Origin: Reinekea marina
GTDB taxonomy: Bacteria > Pseudomonadota > Gammaproteobacteria > Pseudomonadales > Natronospirillaceae
NCBI RefSeq assembly: GCF_030409715.1
Contig: NZ_JAUFQI010000001.1
Location: forward strand, 124,001 to 188,000
Reading direction: 5' to 3'
Length of the DNA: 64,000 nucleotides
Shown here in pieces: positions 54,235-64,000 of this stretch; position 1 is the first letter of the stretch; the number at the start of each line of letters is the position of its first letter. The notes below the pieces were generated by a model that saw nothing but the letters and a program-made list of their open reading frames with translations, made no database searches and was not told the DNA's origin. The position numbers were made by a program, and so were the translations under genes.

Positions 54235-55569
54235 ATGAAAACAATAAGTCACAGCGAGTTTGCAACTCGACGCACCAAGTTAATGGAGCAGATGGAAAAC
54301 GGTAGCATCGCTATTATTCCAGCTGCCAAAGAGCAAATTCGTAACAATGATGTACACCATCTTTTTCGCCAAAACAGCGATTTTCAATATTTAACCGGCT
54401 TTGAAGAGCCCGAGGCAGTATGTGTGCTCATGCCAGGGCGCGAGCAAGGTGAATACGTATTATTTGTTCGCGATAAGAACAAAGAACGTGAAATTTGGGA
54501 CGGATACCGTGCCGGTCCTGATGGCGCGGTTCAAGACCATAAAGCCGATGATGCTTTTCCAATAGACGATATCGACGATATTTTACCCGGTCTTATGGAA
54601 GGTAAAACTCGCGTGTATGCACACATGGGTGTTGATTCTGCCTTTGACCACCAGCTTATGGCTTGGTTAAACCAAATTCGCGGCAAAGTTCGTCAAGGTG
54701 CGGTACCACCGGAAGACTTTTCTGATATTGCCCACCTGCTGCACGATCAACGCTTGTTTAAAAGCAAGCAAGAAATCGCAATCATGGCCGATGCAGCGAG
54801 CATTTCTGCACGCGCCCACACGCGTGCCATGACCAGCTGCAAGCCAGGTATGATGGAATACCAGCTGCAAGCCGAAATTGAGCACGAATGCATGATGGCC
54901 GGTAGCTTGAGACCTGCCTACACAGCCATTGTAGGGGGTGGAAAGAACGCCTGCATATTGCATTACATTGAAAATAATCAGAAGCTAAATGATGGCGATT
55001 TAGTCTTAATCGACGCTGGCTGTGAACTGCAATACTACGCCTCTGATATTACCCGGACTTTTCCGGTCAACGGCACATTCTCAACGGAGCAACGTGCAAT
55101 TTATGACTTAGTGTTGAAGTCGCAGTTGGCCTCGATTGATGCGGTAAAACCGGGAAACAGCTGGATTGATCCACACAATGTGGTCGTAGAAATCCTAACC
55201 GAAGGGCTAGTAGAGCTCGGTATTTTATCGGGCGATGTAGAGCAGCTCATTAAAGATGAAGCTTATAAAGAGTTCTTCATGCACAAAACCGGACACTGGA
55301 TAGGCATGGACGTTCATGATGTAGGCGACTACCGAGTCGGTGGCGAATGGCGCGTGCTTGAGCCGGGCATGGTGCTTACAATTGAGCCAGGTATTTATAT
55401 CTCGCCAGATAACACCGATGTAGATGAAAAATGGCGTGGAATCGGCGTCCGAATTGAAGACGATATCGTTGTGACTAAAGATGGCTGTGATGTTTTATCA
55501 AAAGACGTCATTAAAGACCCAGCCGATATAGAAGCCTTAATGAAAGGCGGGCAAGCAAGCTTGTTTTAA
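54235..55569 (+). CDS. pepP: Xaa-Pro aminopeptidase (aminopeptidase P)
   Basis: A cytoplasmic M24 metallopeptidase of 444 residues that removes the N-terminal residue before proline. The N-terminal creatinase-like domain (about 1-170) is followed by the pita-bread catalytic domain, with metal ligands in LIDAGCELQYYASDITRTF (two Asp), HKTGHWIGMDVHDVGDY (His), TIEPGIYIS (Glu) and GIGVRIEDD (Glu). AAAGG precedes the ATG. The usual downstream ubiH is absent; a terminator follows. Confidence 0.96.
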   Translation: MKTISHSEFATRRTKLMEQMENGSIAIIPAAKEQIRNNDVHHLFRQNSDFQYLTGFEEPEAVCVLMPGREQGEYVLFVRDKNKEREIWDGYRAGPDGAVQDHKADDAFPIDDIDDILPGLMEGKTRVYAHMGVDSAFDHQLMAWLNQIRGKVRQGAVPPEDFSDIAHLLHDQRLFKSKQEIAIMADAASISARAHTRAMTSCKPGMMEYQLQAEIEHECMMAGSLRPAYTAIVGGGKNACILHYIENNQKLNDGDLVLIDAGCELQYYASDITRTFPVNGTFSTEQRAIYDLVLKSQLASIDAVKPGNSWIDPHNVVVEILTEGLVELGILSGDVEQLIKDEAYKEFFMHKTGHWIGMDVHDVGDYRVGGEWRVLEPGMVLTIEPGIYISPDNTDVDEKWRGIGVRIEDDIVVTKDGCDVLSKDVIKDPADIEALMKGGQASLF

Positions 55570-55577
55570 GTAACTCA

Positions 55578-55606
55578 GGCGCGACTCAATCTCGCGCCTT
55601 TTTTTT
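55578..55606 (+). terminator. Intrinsic terminator of ygfB-pepP
   Basis: A GC-rich 7-bp stem GGCGCGA / TCGCGCC with a seven-base loop, followed by eight T. It starts nine bases after the pepP stop. Confidence 0.92.
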
Positions 55607-55626
55607 GCCTTTATAAAAGGGTACCT

Positions 55627-56283
55627 ATGAAACACATAGTGGTGGCCGGAGCCACAGGTTTAATTGGTCAGCAATTATTAAAACATCTTACTGTTGAACA
55701 TTGCCAGCACGTCACCGCTCTCAGTCGGCGGAAAATCAATCTCCCACATTCGAATCAATCGGTGTTATTAGTCGATTACAGTGACTTAACCTTAGAGCCA
55801 GCTCTAGATGAGTCTTCCGTTGTTATTTGCGCTTTAGGGACTACCATAAAAACCGCAGGGTCTAAGAAAGCGTTTGCCGCTGTCGATTATGACATGGTCA
55901 TAAATTTAGCTAACCAGGCACTCTCTAAAGGTTACAAACATTTTGTGGTTGTATCCAGTTTAGGGGCCGACAAGCCAGGAAGTAATTTTTACTTACAAAC
56001 CAAACATAAAATGGAAGCAAGCTTATTTCCATTGCCGTTTACCAGCCTTACCATTGTAAGGCCGTCTCTTTTATTAGGGGCTAGAGGAGAGTTTCGGCTA
56101 GGCGAAAAAATGGGCGAATTGGCTGCAAAGGTTTTTGCTCCGATACTAAAAGGAAAACTTCTAAAGTACCGGCCAATACAAGCCAGCAAAGTATCGAATG
56201 CCATTCTCACCCACTTAAAACAATCGCCAAAAGGGCACTGTGTTATCGACAATACTAGCCTTCATAAATTGGGCAAGGGCTAA
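55627..56283 (+). CDS. NAD(P)-binding atypical SDR oxidoreductase
   Basis: A 218-residue Rossmann protein. The dinucleotide-binding GATGLIGQQLLKHL is at the N-terminus, with VVICALGTTIKTAGSKKAF and HFVVVSSLGADKPGSNFYLQTKHKMEASL typical of the HTATIP2/NAD(P)H-binding atypical SDR group. RPSLLLGARGEFR follows. Reaction unknown. AAAGGG precedes the ATG. Its end overlaps the convergent kinase gene by four bases. Confidence 0.87.
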   Translation: MKHIVVAGATGLIGQQLLKHLTVEHCQHVTALSRRKINLPHSNQSVLLVDYSDLTLEPALDESSVVICALGTTIKTAGSKKAFAAVDYDMVINLANQALSKGYKHFVVVSSLGADKPGSNFYLQTKHKMEASLFPLPFTSLTIVRPSLLLGARGEFRLGEKMGELAAKVFAPILKGKLLKYRPIQASKVSNAILTHLKQSPKGHCVIDNTSLHKLGKG

Positions 56284-59200
56284 AGCGAATTCTTGTCACT
56301 CGCTTTAGCGAGCCACTGAAACACTTTACTTTCAAATAAACTAGGGTCTATCGGCTTCGGTATAAAATCATTCATGCCGGCGTCTAAACAGGCCTCACGC
56401 TCTCCAGCCATTGCACCCGCTGTTAACGCAATGATAGGCACATTTTTTACTCGCTTGCCTGCGTGACCATTGCGAATGGCACGAGTCGCATCAAAGCCAT
56501 TCATCACCGGCATTTGGCAATCCATCAAGACGAGATTAAAGCGCACATCGGTTTCATCGTTTAATATGCTGAGCGCTTTTTCACCGTCACCGACAGAATA
56601 GGTGGTTACGGGAAAGCGTACTAATAAGCCTTCGGCAACGACCCTGTTTATTTCATTATCATCTACGATTAACACATTGTAATTGCTTTCTGGCATATCC
56701 AAAATTTCTTGCGCATCGGGCAATTTAGTTAAATTTTTGGGCATTGTATTAGGGTGTCGTAGCTTCTTAAGTAACAAATAGAGTGGGTAAGGTAGTATCG
56801 GACGCTTTATAAAACCATAGGGAATCGTACCTTGCTCTAATATGTCATTGGAGTAGTGTTCATTACTTAACACTATAATTTTACACGCCTGCTCTTTGGT
56901 TAATTTTTGATACAGCTCATCAAATGAGTCTTGCGTAAAGTGCTCATCAATCACCAGCAAATCTATTGGGTATTGTGCCGCTAAATTTATACAACTTTGC
57001 ACATCATTGTATACCGAAACGAGCATTTCCCAACGGTTAAACTGACGATACAAAATATCCCGCTCTCGACTATCTTGCATAATCAGGTGGCAGTTTATTT
57101 TGGTTTCTTTCGGAAACTCAAAAAAACTAAAATCAGGATCAACAATTTCCGGCTCAAAGGTAAAGGTAAATTCACTGCCCACGCCAATGTTGCTGCGCAG
57201 TGAAATATCCCCACCGAGTAAATTAGCCAGTTGTTTTGAAATGGATAGGCCCAGCCCAGTACCTCCGTAATTTTTTGCAATGGAATTCTTTGCCTGAATA
57301 AAGGGTTTAAATAACTTTGCTTGCTGGTCTGTTGATATGCCGATACCCGTATCTGCAACGCTGATCTCAATGGCAGGGCGATTAAAATTAGTCGAAGTCG
57401 TCGTTGAGGCCAGTTTTACGGTTATCGTACCTGTGTGCGTAAACTTAATGGCGTTACCCACAAGATTTGTTAAAATTTGCTTTATTCGATAAGGGTCAGA
57501 GACTATTTTTTCATAGTTTAAATCAGCGCAATCGAACAACAATTCAAGGTTTTTAGCCGACGCGTTTATTGACATGCTTTCCATGATAGCACTGGTTGTT
57601 TCAATTAAATTTAACTCGGTGAGCTCTATATCCAATTTGCCGGATTCAATTTTAGTTAAGTCCAATAAATCGTTAATTAAAATGGATAAGGTCGCAATAC
57701 TGTTTTTAGCCATACTAACGTAACCGACTTGATTCTCAGTTAGGTTTTCTCGCGATAACAGTTCTAACATGCCACGAATACCATTTAATGGCGTCCTAAT
57801 TTCATGGCTCATGTTGGCAAGAAAAGCACTCTTGGTTTGGCTTGCACTCACGGCTTCTTCTGTGGCTATTTCTAGTTGCTCAGTACGCTCAATGACTTGC
57901 TTTTCTAACGAGTCATTCATGGAGATAATTTCTTCTTGGTTTTCTTTAAGCTCAGTAATATCTCGAACAATGGCAGCAACCGTTGGCGCAATAGAACTGT
58001 CTTTTGGTATAACAGGAGAAAGACTTAAAGAGTAAACGCGTTTTGTCCCTCTTGAATTGTAAGATTCAACCTCTAGTTGAACAGATTGATTGTTTTCTAT
58101 AATGGACGAATACAAGGACGGCTCAAGTCTAGGATTGCGTCCATCGACCGGAATAATATCTGTAATGGGTTTTCCTTCGCTTTGCTGCAACGTTAAACCA
58201 AACATATATGAAGCGGACTCATTCCAACTTTTAAGCCTGCCATTACGATCTAAATTAATGATGGAATCAGAAGAGCCAGCAACAATAGCTTCGTAACGCG
58301 ATTGATCATCATAAAGCGATATTAGCCGGGCTAAATAACGTTTATAAAACCAGATAAACACAAAAGTCACCAAGAACAAAAGCGTCACACCGATGAAAAT
58401 GGCTAATCGCTTGGGTTGCCAGACAGCGTCAAGAGTCGATTTCGGTAGGGTTGAAATTAACACCAACTGGCCGTTTCCTCGATTCGAGTAAAGGTAATTC
58501 TTTGACAGGGCAAAATGCGTTTCATTAGCCAGTAATATCTGACTCACTTGACTGGCCTTGGGCAATGGTTGCCCATTAGCAAGTGCCGCCCAGTTGGCAT
58601 CTTCATTATTGAGATCTTGGCCAAACTCAAGCGTTTTAGTCGGGGCTACTATAAAATAACCTTCTGAATTAGTGATGTAGAGTGATAACCCAAGGTTAGA
58701 ATGAATATTGGTTAGGTTTCCCAATACTTCAGTGGCGTCGAAATTTGCAATAATAAACCCAAAAAAGTTGTAGTTTTCATCAAATACAGCTTTAGCCACG
58801 CGAAAAGTGGGCCAAATAGGAACATCTAGAACGCCATACTCTCGGTTTAAATCAATGTTGGATATATAAATTTCTTCAGGCTTTAATCGCTGAATATCAT
58901 TGAAGTAAAAAGCATCGGATTTTTCTTGGAGTAACTCATCGGGCACTACGGTAACGGCGTCGGAACGCTTTTCGACTCTGATAATTTCTTTACCGTTGTT
59001 TTGCGCACTGACAAATCGTAACTGCCGAATAGACGGTGTGCTTTTGATATAGGCCGAAAAAATAGCCGTCAGCCTCTCTTTCCAGCGCTCTGCGGCCACA
59101 TTTTCTAGGGGATCGATGCCGCCGTTAAGCAGAGCCCGAGTAATGCCGTGAACGGGGGGCGTTGCGTGCAGAAAGTCTACCGCGTTCCTGGCATTATTTA

Positions 59201-59393
59201 ACTCTTTATCCAGTAAACTGTAGGCCGTATCCGAAGCTTGCTCTAATTCACTGGTTTTATCGTCTAATAAGTCCTCTTTAAGCACCCAGGCAACGATAAA
59301 ATAAAGCAAACCGCAAATGAGCAGTGAGGCTAGTCCACTCATTGGCAGTGGGCTCTTTTGATAGGTCGTTTTAATCGATTTATTTATGTCCAT
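56280..59393 (-). CDS. Hybrid sensor histidine kinase (BarA-like layout)
   Basis: A 1037-residue inner-membrane kinase. TM1 is at about 19-37. A periplasmic sensor of about 300 residues follows, then TM2 (LAIFIGVTLLFLVTFVFIWFY). A PAS domain comes next (SDSIINLDRNGRLKSWN), then HisKA with the phospho-His in NMSHEIRTPLNG, and HATPase_c (NLVGNAIKFTH, DTGIGIS, GGTGLGLSIS). The first receiver is degenerate (LIMQDSRERD, lacking the acidic pair). The second is intact (LIVDDNEINR, LMDCQMPVM, FIPKPI). No HPt domain is present, so phosphate may pass to a separate partner. Confidence 0.92.
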   Translation of the reverse strand: MDINKSIKTTYQKSPLPMSGLASLLICGLLYFIVAWVLKEDLLDDKTSELEQASDTAYSLLDKELNNARNAVDFLHATPPVHGITRALLNGGIDPLENVAAERWKERLTAIFSAYIKSTPSIRQLRFVSAQNNGKEIIRVEKRSDAVTVVPDELLQEKSDAFYFNDIQRLKPEEIYISNIDLNREYGVLDVPIWPTFRVAKAVFDENYNFFGFIIANFDATEVLGNLTNIHSNLGLSLYITNSEGYFIVAPTKTLEFGQDLNNEDANWAALANGQPLPKASQVSQILLANETHFALSKNYLYSNRGNGQLVLISTLPKSTLDAVWQPKRLAIFIGVTLLFLVTFVFIWFYKRYLARLISLYDDQSRYEAIVAGSSDSIINLDRNGRLKSWNESASYMFGLTLQQSEGKPITDIIPVDGRNPRLEPSLYSSIIENNQSVQLEVESYNSRGTKRVYSLSLSPVIPKDSSIAPTVAAIVRDITELKENQEEIISMNDSLEKQVIERTEQLEIATEEAVSASQTKSAFLANMSHEIRTPLNGIRGMLELLSRENLTENQVGYVSMAKNSIATLSILINDLLDLTKIESGKLDIELTELNLIETTSAIMESMSINASAKNLELLFDCADLNYEKIVSDPYRIKQILTNLVGNAIKFTHTGTITVKLASTTTSTNFNRPAIEISVADTGIGISTDQQAKLFKPFIQAKNSIAKNYGGTGLGLSISKQLANLLGGDISLRSNIGVGSEFTFTFEPEIVDPDFSFFEFPKETKINCHLIMQDSRERDILYRQFNRWEMLVSVYNDVQSCINLAAQYPIDLLVIDEHFTQDSFDELYQKLTKEQACKIIVLSNEHYSNDILEQGTIPYGFIKRPILPYPLYLLLKKLRHPNTMPKNLTKLPDAQEILDMPESNYNVLIVDDNEINRVVAEGLLVRFPVTTYSVGDGEKALSILNDETDVRFNLVLMDCQMPVMNGFDATRAIRNGHAGKRVKNVPIIALTAGAMAGEREACLDAGMNDFIPKPIDPSLFESKVFQWLAKASDKNSL

Positions 59394-59589
59394 TAGAGTG
59401 CGGTCGCAGCGGCCTTGAATCAGTGTTTGTATGAATGTAACTTAACCTAGGTTGCAGTAACTAATGGTAGACGAATATTAATGATTCGCCATACCAAAAT
59501 GAGCACGGTGCATTGGCAAATAACCATTTTGTAATCTATTGTTAATATCCTATGCACATTCGAATATGATAGTTCAGGGAACGGTCGCT

Positions 59590-62500
59590 ATGGTAAACAG
59601 ATTATTCTTCAGGTTATGGTTTCCATTAGGGTTACTGATCATCGGTTTGCTTTACGGCCAATACAGCATTATTCAAACCCAAAAATTCAATGAAACCGCG
59701 ATTGCAAACGCAGTAACCTCCCAATTATCGCACGTTAATTCAAATATATTAGATGCCGTCGGTTTATATGAATATGGGGTCAGAGGCGTCAGAGGCGCTG
59801 TAGAGTCCGTGGGCTTTTACCAATGGAGCTACGATCAGCAATTACGATATTTTCAAAGCCGTGATTACGACACTGAATACCCCGGCGCACGCGGGTTTGG
59901 GTTAATAAAGAAAATCTCTGAAGATGAGTTGGATGCTTTTTTAGCGGAAGCAGCGAAAGATCGCAATGCGCCATTTGAGTTAAAACAGCTATCGAGCCCT
60001 CAAGACCCTTTATTTATTATTCAGTACATTGAGCCCCAGATAAATAATGAGCAGGCTATCGGGCTCGATATAGGTTCAGAAGCAAACCGTCGACATGCTG
60101 CCTTGACCAGTGCCGCAACCAAATCAACACAGCTCACCGCGCCCATAACGTTGGTACAAGCCAGTGACAAAGTAGATCATGGTTTTTTATTGCTGCACCC
60201 CATTTTTGAATCAAAGGAGGCTTCGCTTTCACCTAAGTTGTTGGGGTGGTCTTATGCCCCTTTACTGATAAATGAAATACTCGATGCCACTCTGGTGGAG
60301 GACGACCTTTATAGAATTACCGTTTCTGATACCACGGCAACACCTGCCATTAACTTTTACTCTACCGACATCGAAGGTTCGAGCTACATAGAAGATTATC
60401 AACAATCAGAGTCTATTGTTGTTTTTGGGCGTCAATGGACCGTGTCGATTACGCCAACCCGAAAATTTCTCGATCAGTTAGAGCTGGCCACTCCAACCAA
60501 CAAAGCTTTTACCATTGGCGTGATCACGCTTGTGCTGATAGGGCTAACCTATTTACTGGAGAGCCTGTTCCTACAAAGTGTCCTGAAACTCAGGCAACGC
60601 ATCGCGTTCGCATCCGTGGTCGATAACTCCAGCGATGGCATTATTGGTGTAGATGAGCACTACAAGATAACCCATTGGAACGACGCGGCTGACAGAATTT
60701 TTAATTTACGCGCCAGTGGTGCACGAAATCACCCGATCATTGACTGGTTATCGACCGGTATAAATTCAGATGAAATTGTAAATACATTTAAACGAGTTGC
60801 CGCCGGTGACACGGTTAAAAACATGTTATTTACCCTTCCTGGCGATAATCAAGGCGAAATACGAACACTCAATGTGAATATTTCACCGATTATTGCCAGA
60901 GATAAGTTTACCGGTGCAACCATTAGCTTAAACGATGTATCGGAGATAAAAAATTTACAACGTGAACTACTTGATAAAAACTCCGATTTAGAAAACGAAG
61001 CACAATTACTGGAAGGCGAGCTCAAAAAATCAAAAATTTTAGAACAGGTAGTCAAAGCCACTCGTCACCAAGCGACACTTGCCTGCGACAGTAACGGGGC
61101 TATATTGTCTTGCAGCAAGCAGGCCTTAACGATTCTCGGATACAGTGAATCAGAATTAGAGTCTAAACTAAACATCGTCGATGTTTTAAGATTCACTGAC
61201 CCGGATATCCCGTCTGATACGGCAAAGTCATTTAAGCAACTCATTCGCGTACTCAATGTACCCATACACTCGGCCATCACAAAAAAAGAAGAGTGTAATT
61301 TAATCACTAAGAAGAATGAGAGGCTCGCTTGCTTTACAGAAATTACCGCGGTCAATGAATACGACACGATTTTGGGGTACGTTTTCCAGATTCAAATCAC
61401 AGGCATGGAACCTGAACACCACCCAGACAGTATCAGCGGTACACAGAAAAACCACAGCGCGAACTACCCGACCGTAGCCAGTCGATTATCTAATTTAAGC
61501 AACCAACAGGTGAACGCTTTCACGGCGAATGTTTTTCATGAGTTTCGGTCGCCGTTAACGGCTATTCATGGCTATATATCGCTATTTGAATTATCAAAAC
61601 TTGATGATGTTCAACGCGATTATCTCACCGATATTAAGCGTGCTGTGAATACCCTTACCCACTCAATTGACGATGTGCTCGATTTAGCCTTTTTAGATCA
61701 TGGTGTTGTAACCGTGTCTAAATCAGAATTTGAATTAGATGAGCTGCTTGCAGAGGTGTCTCAGAACTTATTTGAATTTACTCAAGGTAAGCGCATAGAG
61801 ATTCATTTTGATGTTGATATAAATGTTCCATACATTTTAAAAACCGATCGGCATAAACTCAAAAGGATACTGCTTCATTTAGGAAATAATGCCATCAAAT
61901 TTACCAACTATGGTGAAGTGGTTTTCAAACTGTCGGTGGCAAAAAGTGAATCGGCATCGGACATCAGTTTACAGCTAGAAGTATCAGATACCGGCATTGG
62001 TATACCAGATGCCGACCAAGGCAAAATTTTTAACGAATTTTGGCAGCTTGATAATAGTGAATCTCGCTCGCACAGAGGGCTGGGAATCGGGTTATCGATT
62101 GTGAAGAAGTACGTTCACTTACTGGAGGGTGATATCAATGTAACCAGTACCGTGAATAGAGGGTCTAGCTTTAAGCTAACGTTTAAAGCAGAGGCGGGAT
62201 CACCTCCTCAAAAGGTGAGTAAATTCGCTGAAATAGTCAGTCCAATTAAAGTGCTTATTGTGGATGACAACGCGACTAGTGCTCAAATCCTTCAATCGAC
62301 CATGGGTAAAATTGGTTGGAACGTGACCGTTGCGTCCAACTCCTTTGATGCACTAGAAATTATCCAAACGGCTGTCGCCAAAAAAGAACGATTTGATATT
62401 GCGTTGATCGATTGGGTTATGCCTGAAAAGGACGGTTGGGAGCTAGGAAAAGAAATAAAGCAATCGTTAAGCAGCGATGATTTACCGATTTTAATCATGG

Positions 62501-63738
62501 CCTCAGCCAGAACTCAAGAACAGCTTTATCAGCAATTGGAAAACAACCCAGGAATATTTAACGGTTGCCTAACGAAGCCTATTACACGCACACAAATATT
62601 TGATGCTTATATAGATGCCATCCAAACCAAAACGAATCCTATTTTAGTTGAAAAGCCTCTGCCCATGCCAACGGCACCTCTACGGCGAGTGAGGGTGTTA
62701 GTGGTTGACGACAACCCGACAAACCAACTGATCGTGAAATCGCTGTTAAAAACTCAGGGGGCCAGCGTGGCCATTGCCGCCAACGGTAAAGAGTGCTTAA
62801 AAGAACTCGAAACAACGTTAATGCCTTATGACGCTGTTCTTATGGATATACACATGGCGGGTATGGACGGACTAGAAACCGCCGCTCGAATCAGGCAAAA
62901 CGACCTCTACCAAAACATGCCTATTATTCCAATGACCACAAATTTAAAAGATTCGGTTAAGGAGAAATGCCGCCTCTTAGGTATGACGGGCCACATAGAA
63001 AAGCCATTCAGCTTGAAAGACATGGTTAATGAAATACTTAAAGCAAAACGCAAAAATCGCGCGATGGAAGCTCAAGAGAGGGCCTTTAATCAAGCCACTC
63101 CCGTCGGAGGTGGGTTAAGCCCGGCTGCCACGCGTTTTGGATTAGAAAACGACATTGACTTAGCAAGCGCGTTAGTTCGTTTTAACAATATGCCCGAATT
63201 GTACGATAGAGCGCTGCAATTGTTTATTGTCAGCTTAGGTGATTATGCCAACCAGCTCGAAAACAAAGAGCTAACACGCGACGATGTGGTATTAATCTTT
63301 CATACCTTGAAAGGCACTGCCGCTTCGCTAGGTTTTATAAAATTAGCGGAAATGGCTAAATTTGAAGAAAACCAGCTCGCGAAATGGGTCCACCTTGATG
63401 AACGCAACGAAATGCATATGAGCGTTGTGAACCAAATCAAGAGTGCCCAAAATAATGCCATAATGCTAAAAAGTATGTTACAAAGTACGGGCAATGCCTC
63501 TAAAGCAACCAAGCACGAAAGCTTTACCGAAGCATTTAATGAGCTTAAAAATGAAGTATCTAGCTTCAATATGCATGCCATTGATACTTTTCAGAAAATT
63601 ACGGTTCATTTGAAAGACGTATCACCCGACATAACAGATAGCCTCATGAGCGCATTGAATGGGTTAGATTTCAAACGTGCCGAGCAGTTAATGAGTGATT
63701 TAGAAAAGCTATTAAAAGGTTTAGAGAATGGAAAGTAA
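59590..63738 (+). CDS. CHASE-PAS hybrid histidine kinase with two receivers and HPt
   Basis: A phosphorelay kinase of about 1382 residues. TM1 is at about 6-24. A periplasmic CHASE domain follows (DYDTEYPGARGFGLI), then TM2, one or two PAS domains (DGIIGVDEHYKITHWND) and a coiled-coil. The HisKA site is VFHEFRSPLTAIHGY, HATPase_c has NNAIKFTN and DTGIGIPD, receiver 1 has LIVDDNATS and LIDWVMPEKDG, and receiver 2 has LVVDDNPTNQ and LMDIHMAGMDG. The HPt domain has the phospho-His in HTLKGTAASLG. The start was set 17 codons into the longest frame (AGGGAA upstream). It overlaps the next gene by 11 bases. Confidence 0.92.
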   Translation: MVNRLFFRLWFPLGLLIIGLLYGQYSIIQTQKFNETAIANAVTSQLSHVNSNILDAVGLYEYGVRGVRGAVESVGFYQWSYDQQLRYFQSRDYDTEYPGARGFGLIKKISEDELDAFLAEAAKDRNAPFELKQLSSPQDPLFIIQYIEPQINNEQAIGLDIGSEANRRHAALTSAATKSTQLTAPITLVQASDKVDHGFLLLHPIFESKEASLSPKLLGWSYAPLLINEILDATLVEDDLYRITVSDTTATPAINFYSTDIEGSSYIEDYQQSESIVVFGRQWTVSITPTRKFLDQLELATPTNKAFTIGVITLVLIGLTYLLESLFLQSVLKLRQRIAFASVVDNSSDGIIGVDEHYKITHWNDAADRIFNLRASGARNHPIIDWLSTGINSDEIVNTFKRVAAGDTVKNMLFTLPGDNQGEIRTLNVNISPIIARDKFTGATISLNDVSEIKNLQRELLDKNSDLENEAQLLEGELKKSKILEQVVKATRHQATLACDSNGAILSCSKQALTILGYSESELESKLNIVDVLRFTDPDIPSDTAKSFKQLIRVLNVPIHSAITKKEECNLITKKNERLACFTEITAVNEYDTILGYVFQIQITGMEPEHHPDSISGTQKNHSANYPTVASRLSNLSNQQVNAFTANVFHEFRSPLTAIHGYISLFELSKLDDVQRDYLTDIKRAVNTLTHSIDDVLDLAFLDHGVVTVSKSEFELDELLAEVSQNLFEFTQGKRIEIHFDVDINVPYILKTDRHKLKRILLHLGNNAIKFTNYGEVVFKLSVAKSESASDISLQLEVSDTGIGIPDADQGKIFNEFWQLDNSESRSHRGLGIGLSIVKKYVHLLEGDINVTSTVNRGSSFKLTFKAEAGSPPQKVSKFAEIVSPIKVLIVDDNATSAQILQSTMGKIGWNVTVASNSFDALEIIQTAVAKKERFDIALIDWVMPEKDGWELGKEIKQSLSSDDLPILIMASARTQEQLYQQLENNPGIFNGCLTKPITRTQIFDAYIDAIQTKTNPILVEKPLPMPTAPLRRVRVLVVDDNPTNQLIVKSLLKTQGASVAIAANGKECLKELETTLMPYDAVLMDIHMAGMDGLETAARIRQNDLYQNMPIIPMTTNLKDSVKEKCRLLGMTGHIEKPFSLKDMVNEILKAKRKNRAMEAQERAFNQATPVGGGLSPAATRFGLENDIDLASALVRFNNMPELYDRALQLFIVSLGDYANQLENKELTRDDVVLIFHTLKGTAASLGFIKLAEMAKFEENQLAKWVHLDERNEMHMSVVNQIKSAQNNAIMLKSMLQSTGNASKATKHESFTEAFNELKNEVSSFNMHAIDTFQKITVHLKDVSPDITDSLMSALNGLDFKRAEQLMSDLEKLLKGLENGK

Positions 63739-64000
63739 GAAAATCGAGGATTTTTCCGAAGTAGATTTATCAACCGCAAAGATATTGGTTGTCGACGATC
63801 AACCGATAAATATCCAAGCTGTTTACAACATACTCTCCGATTCTTATACCGTACTCGCGGCCACAAGTGGCCCGGCTGCTCTTGAAGTATGCAACGAGGT
63901 ACTTCCAGATCTAATTTTGCTCGACGTGCTAATGCCTGGTATGGACGGATTAGAACTGTGCGATCAGCTAAAACAGGATGACGCTACTCGAGACATCCCG
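63728..64000 (+). CDS. Response regulator, N-terminal part (cut by window edge)
   Basis: The first 91 residues of a response regulator. The receiver has ILVVDDQPINIQAV and the phospho-acceptor Asp in LILLDVLMPGMDGLELC. The product continues beyond the window, so the output domain is not visible; GGDEF or HD-GYP outputs are common in this arrangement. It overlaps the hybrid kinase gene by 11 bases and is its probable phosphorelay target. Confidence 0.88.
   Translation, partial: MESKKIEDFSEVDLSTAKILVVDDQPINIQAVYNILSDSYTVLAATSGPAALEVCNEVLPDLILLDVLMPGMDGLELCDQLKQDDATRDIP

Overview
The window looks like chromosome of a free-living, probably marine gammaproteobacterium with a GC content in the mid-40s by eye. 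An Oceanospirillales-type host such as a Reinekea relative is a guess from the protein sequences. The case for gammaproteobacteria rests on classic neighbourhoods (zapA / 6S RNA / fau; ygfB-pepP; yicC next to rph; gmk) and on an FMN riboswitch in front of a RibN-type riboflavin transporter. I saw no tRNA, rRNA, CRISPR array, transposase or integrase.

Layout. 1-11 kb: housekeeping and small conserved genes (LuxR-type response regulator, PLP sulphur-amino-acid enzyme, DUF2058, gmk, secreted glycerophosphodiesterase, a cNMP/CBS/DUF294 protein with a DnaQ-like exonuclease, BCCT transporter, lipoprotein). 11.3-17.4 kb: a six-gene same-strand cluster encoding an exported M48 metalloprotease, a divergent sigma-like protein, a membrane anti-sigma-like protein with a periplasmic domain, an exported caspase-like protease with intact His/Cys, a small outer-membrane barrel and a secreted DUF4384 protein. 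This is the best candidate for an undescribed system. 17.5-21.9 kb: accessory DNA with a PLD-helicase-DUF3427 protein, then a 238-bp diverged copy of the yicC 3' end, then a hipB-like gene and a 29-codon hipA-like stub that abuts intact yicC.

22-31.5 kb: yicC, rph, prlC, a RimK ligase fused to a TrkA-C-like domain, FMN riboswitch-ribN, and a rhomboid protease with a zinc-finger/membrane/helical-repeat partner. 31.6-36.8 kb: a four-gene operon (TetR, RND/MMPL exporter, LolA-like protein, outer-membrane barrel). 37-46 kb: TPR-GAF-GGDEF cyclase, DUF1330, paired half-size DMT proteins, VOC protein, divergent peroxiredoxin/AraC pair with a 44-bp inverted repeat between them, aldo/keto reductase, arfB, then about 0.96 kb of 225-bp tandem repeats. 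45-56 kb: DHH phosphoesterase, GNAT, M32 carboxypeptidase, ModF-type ATPase, cNMP protein, EVE protein, an unlisted 52-residue membrane protein, fau, 6S RNA, lipoprotein, zapA and its coiled-coil neighbour, ygfB, pepP. 55.6-64 kb: an NAD(P)-binding oxidoreductase and two large divergent hybrid histidine kinases, the second overlapping a response regulator cut by the window edge.

All family assignments come from reading motifs by eye, without database searches. Start codons were moved from the longest reading frame where a ribosome-binding site or family alignment favoured an internal start; the entries say so.
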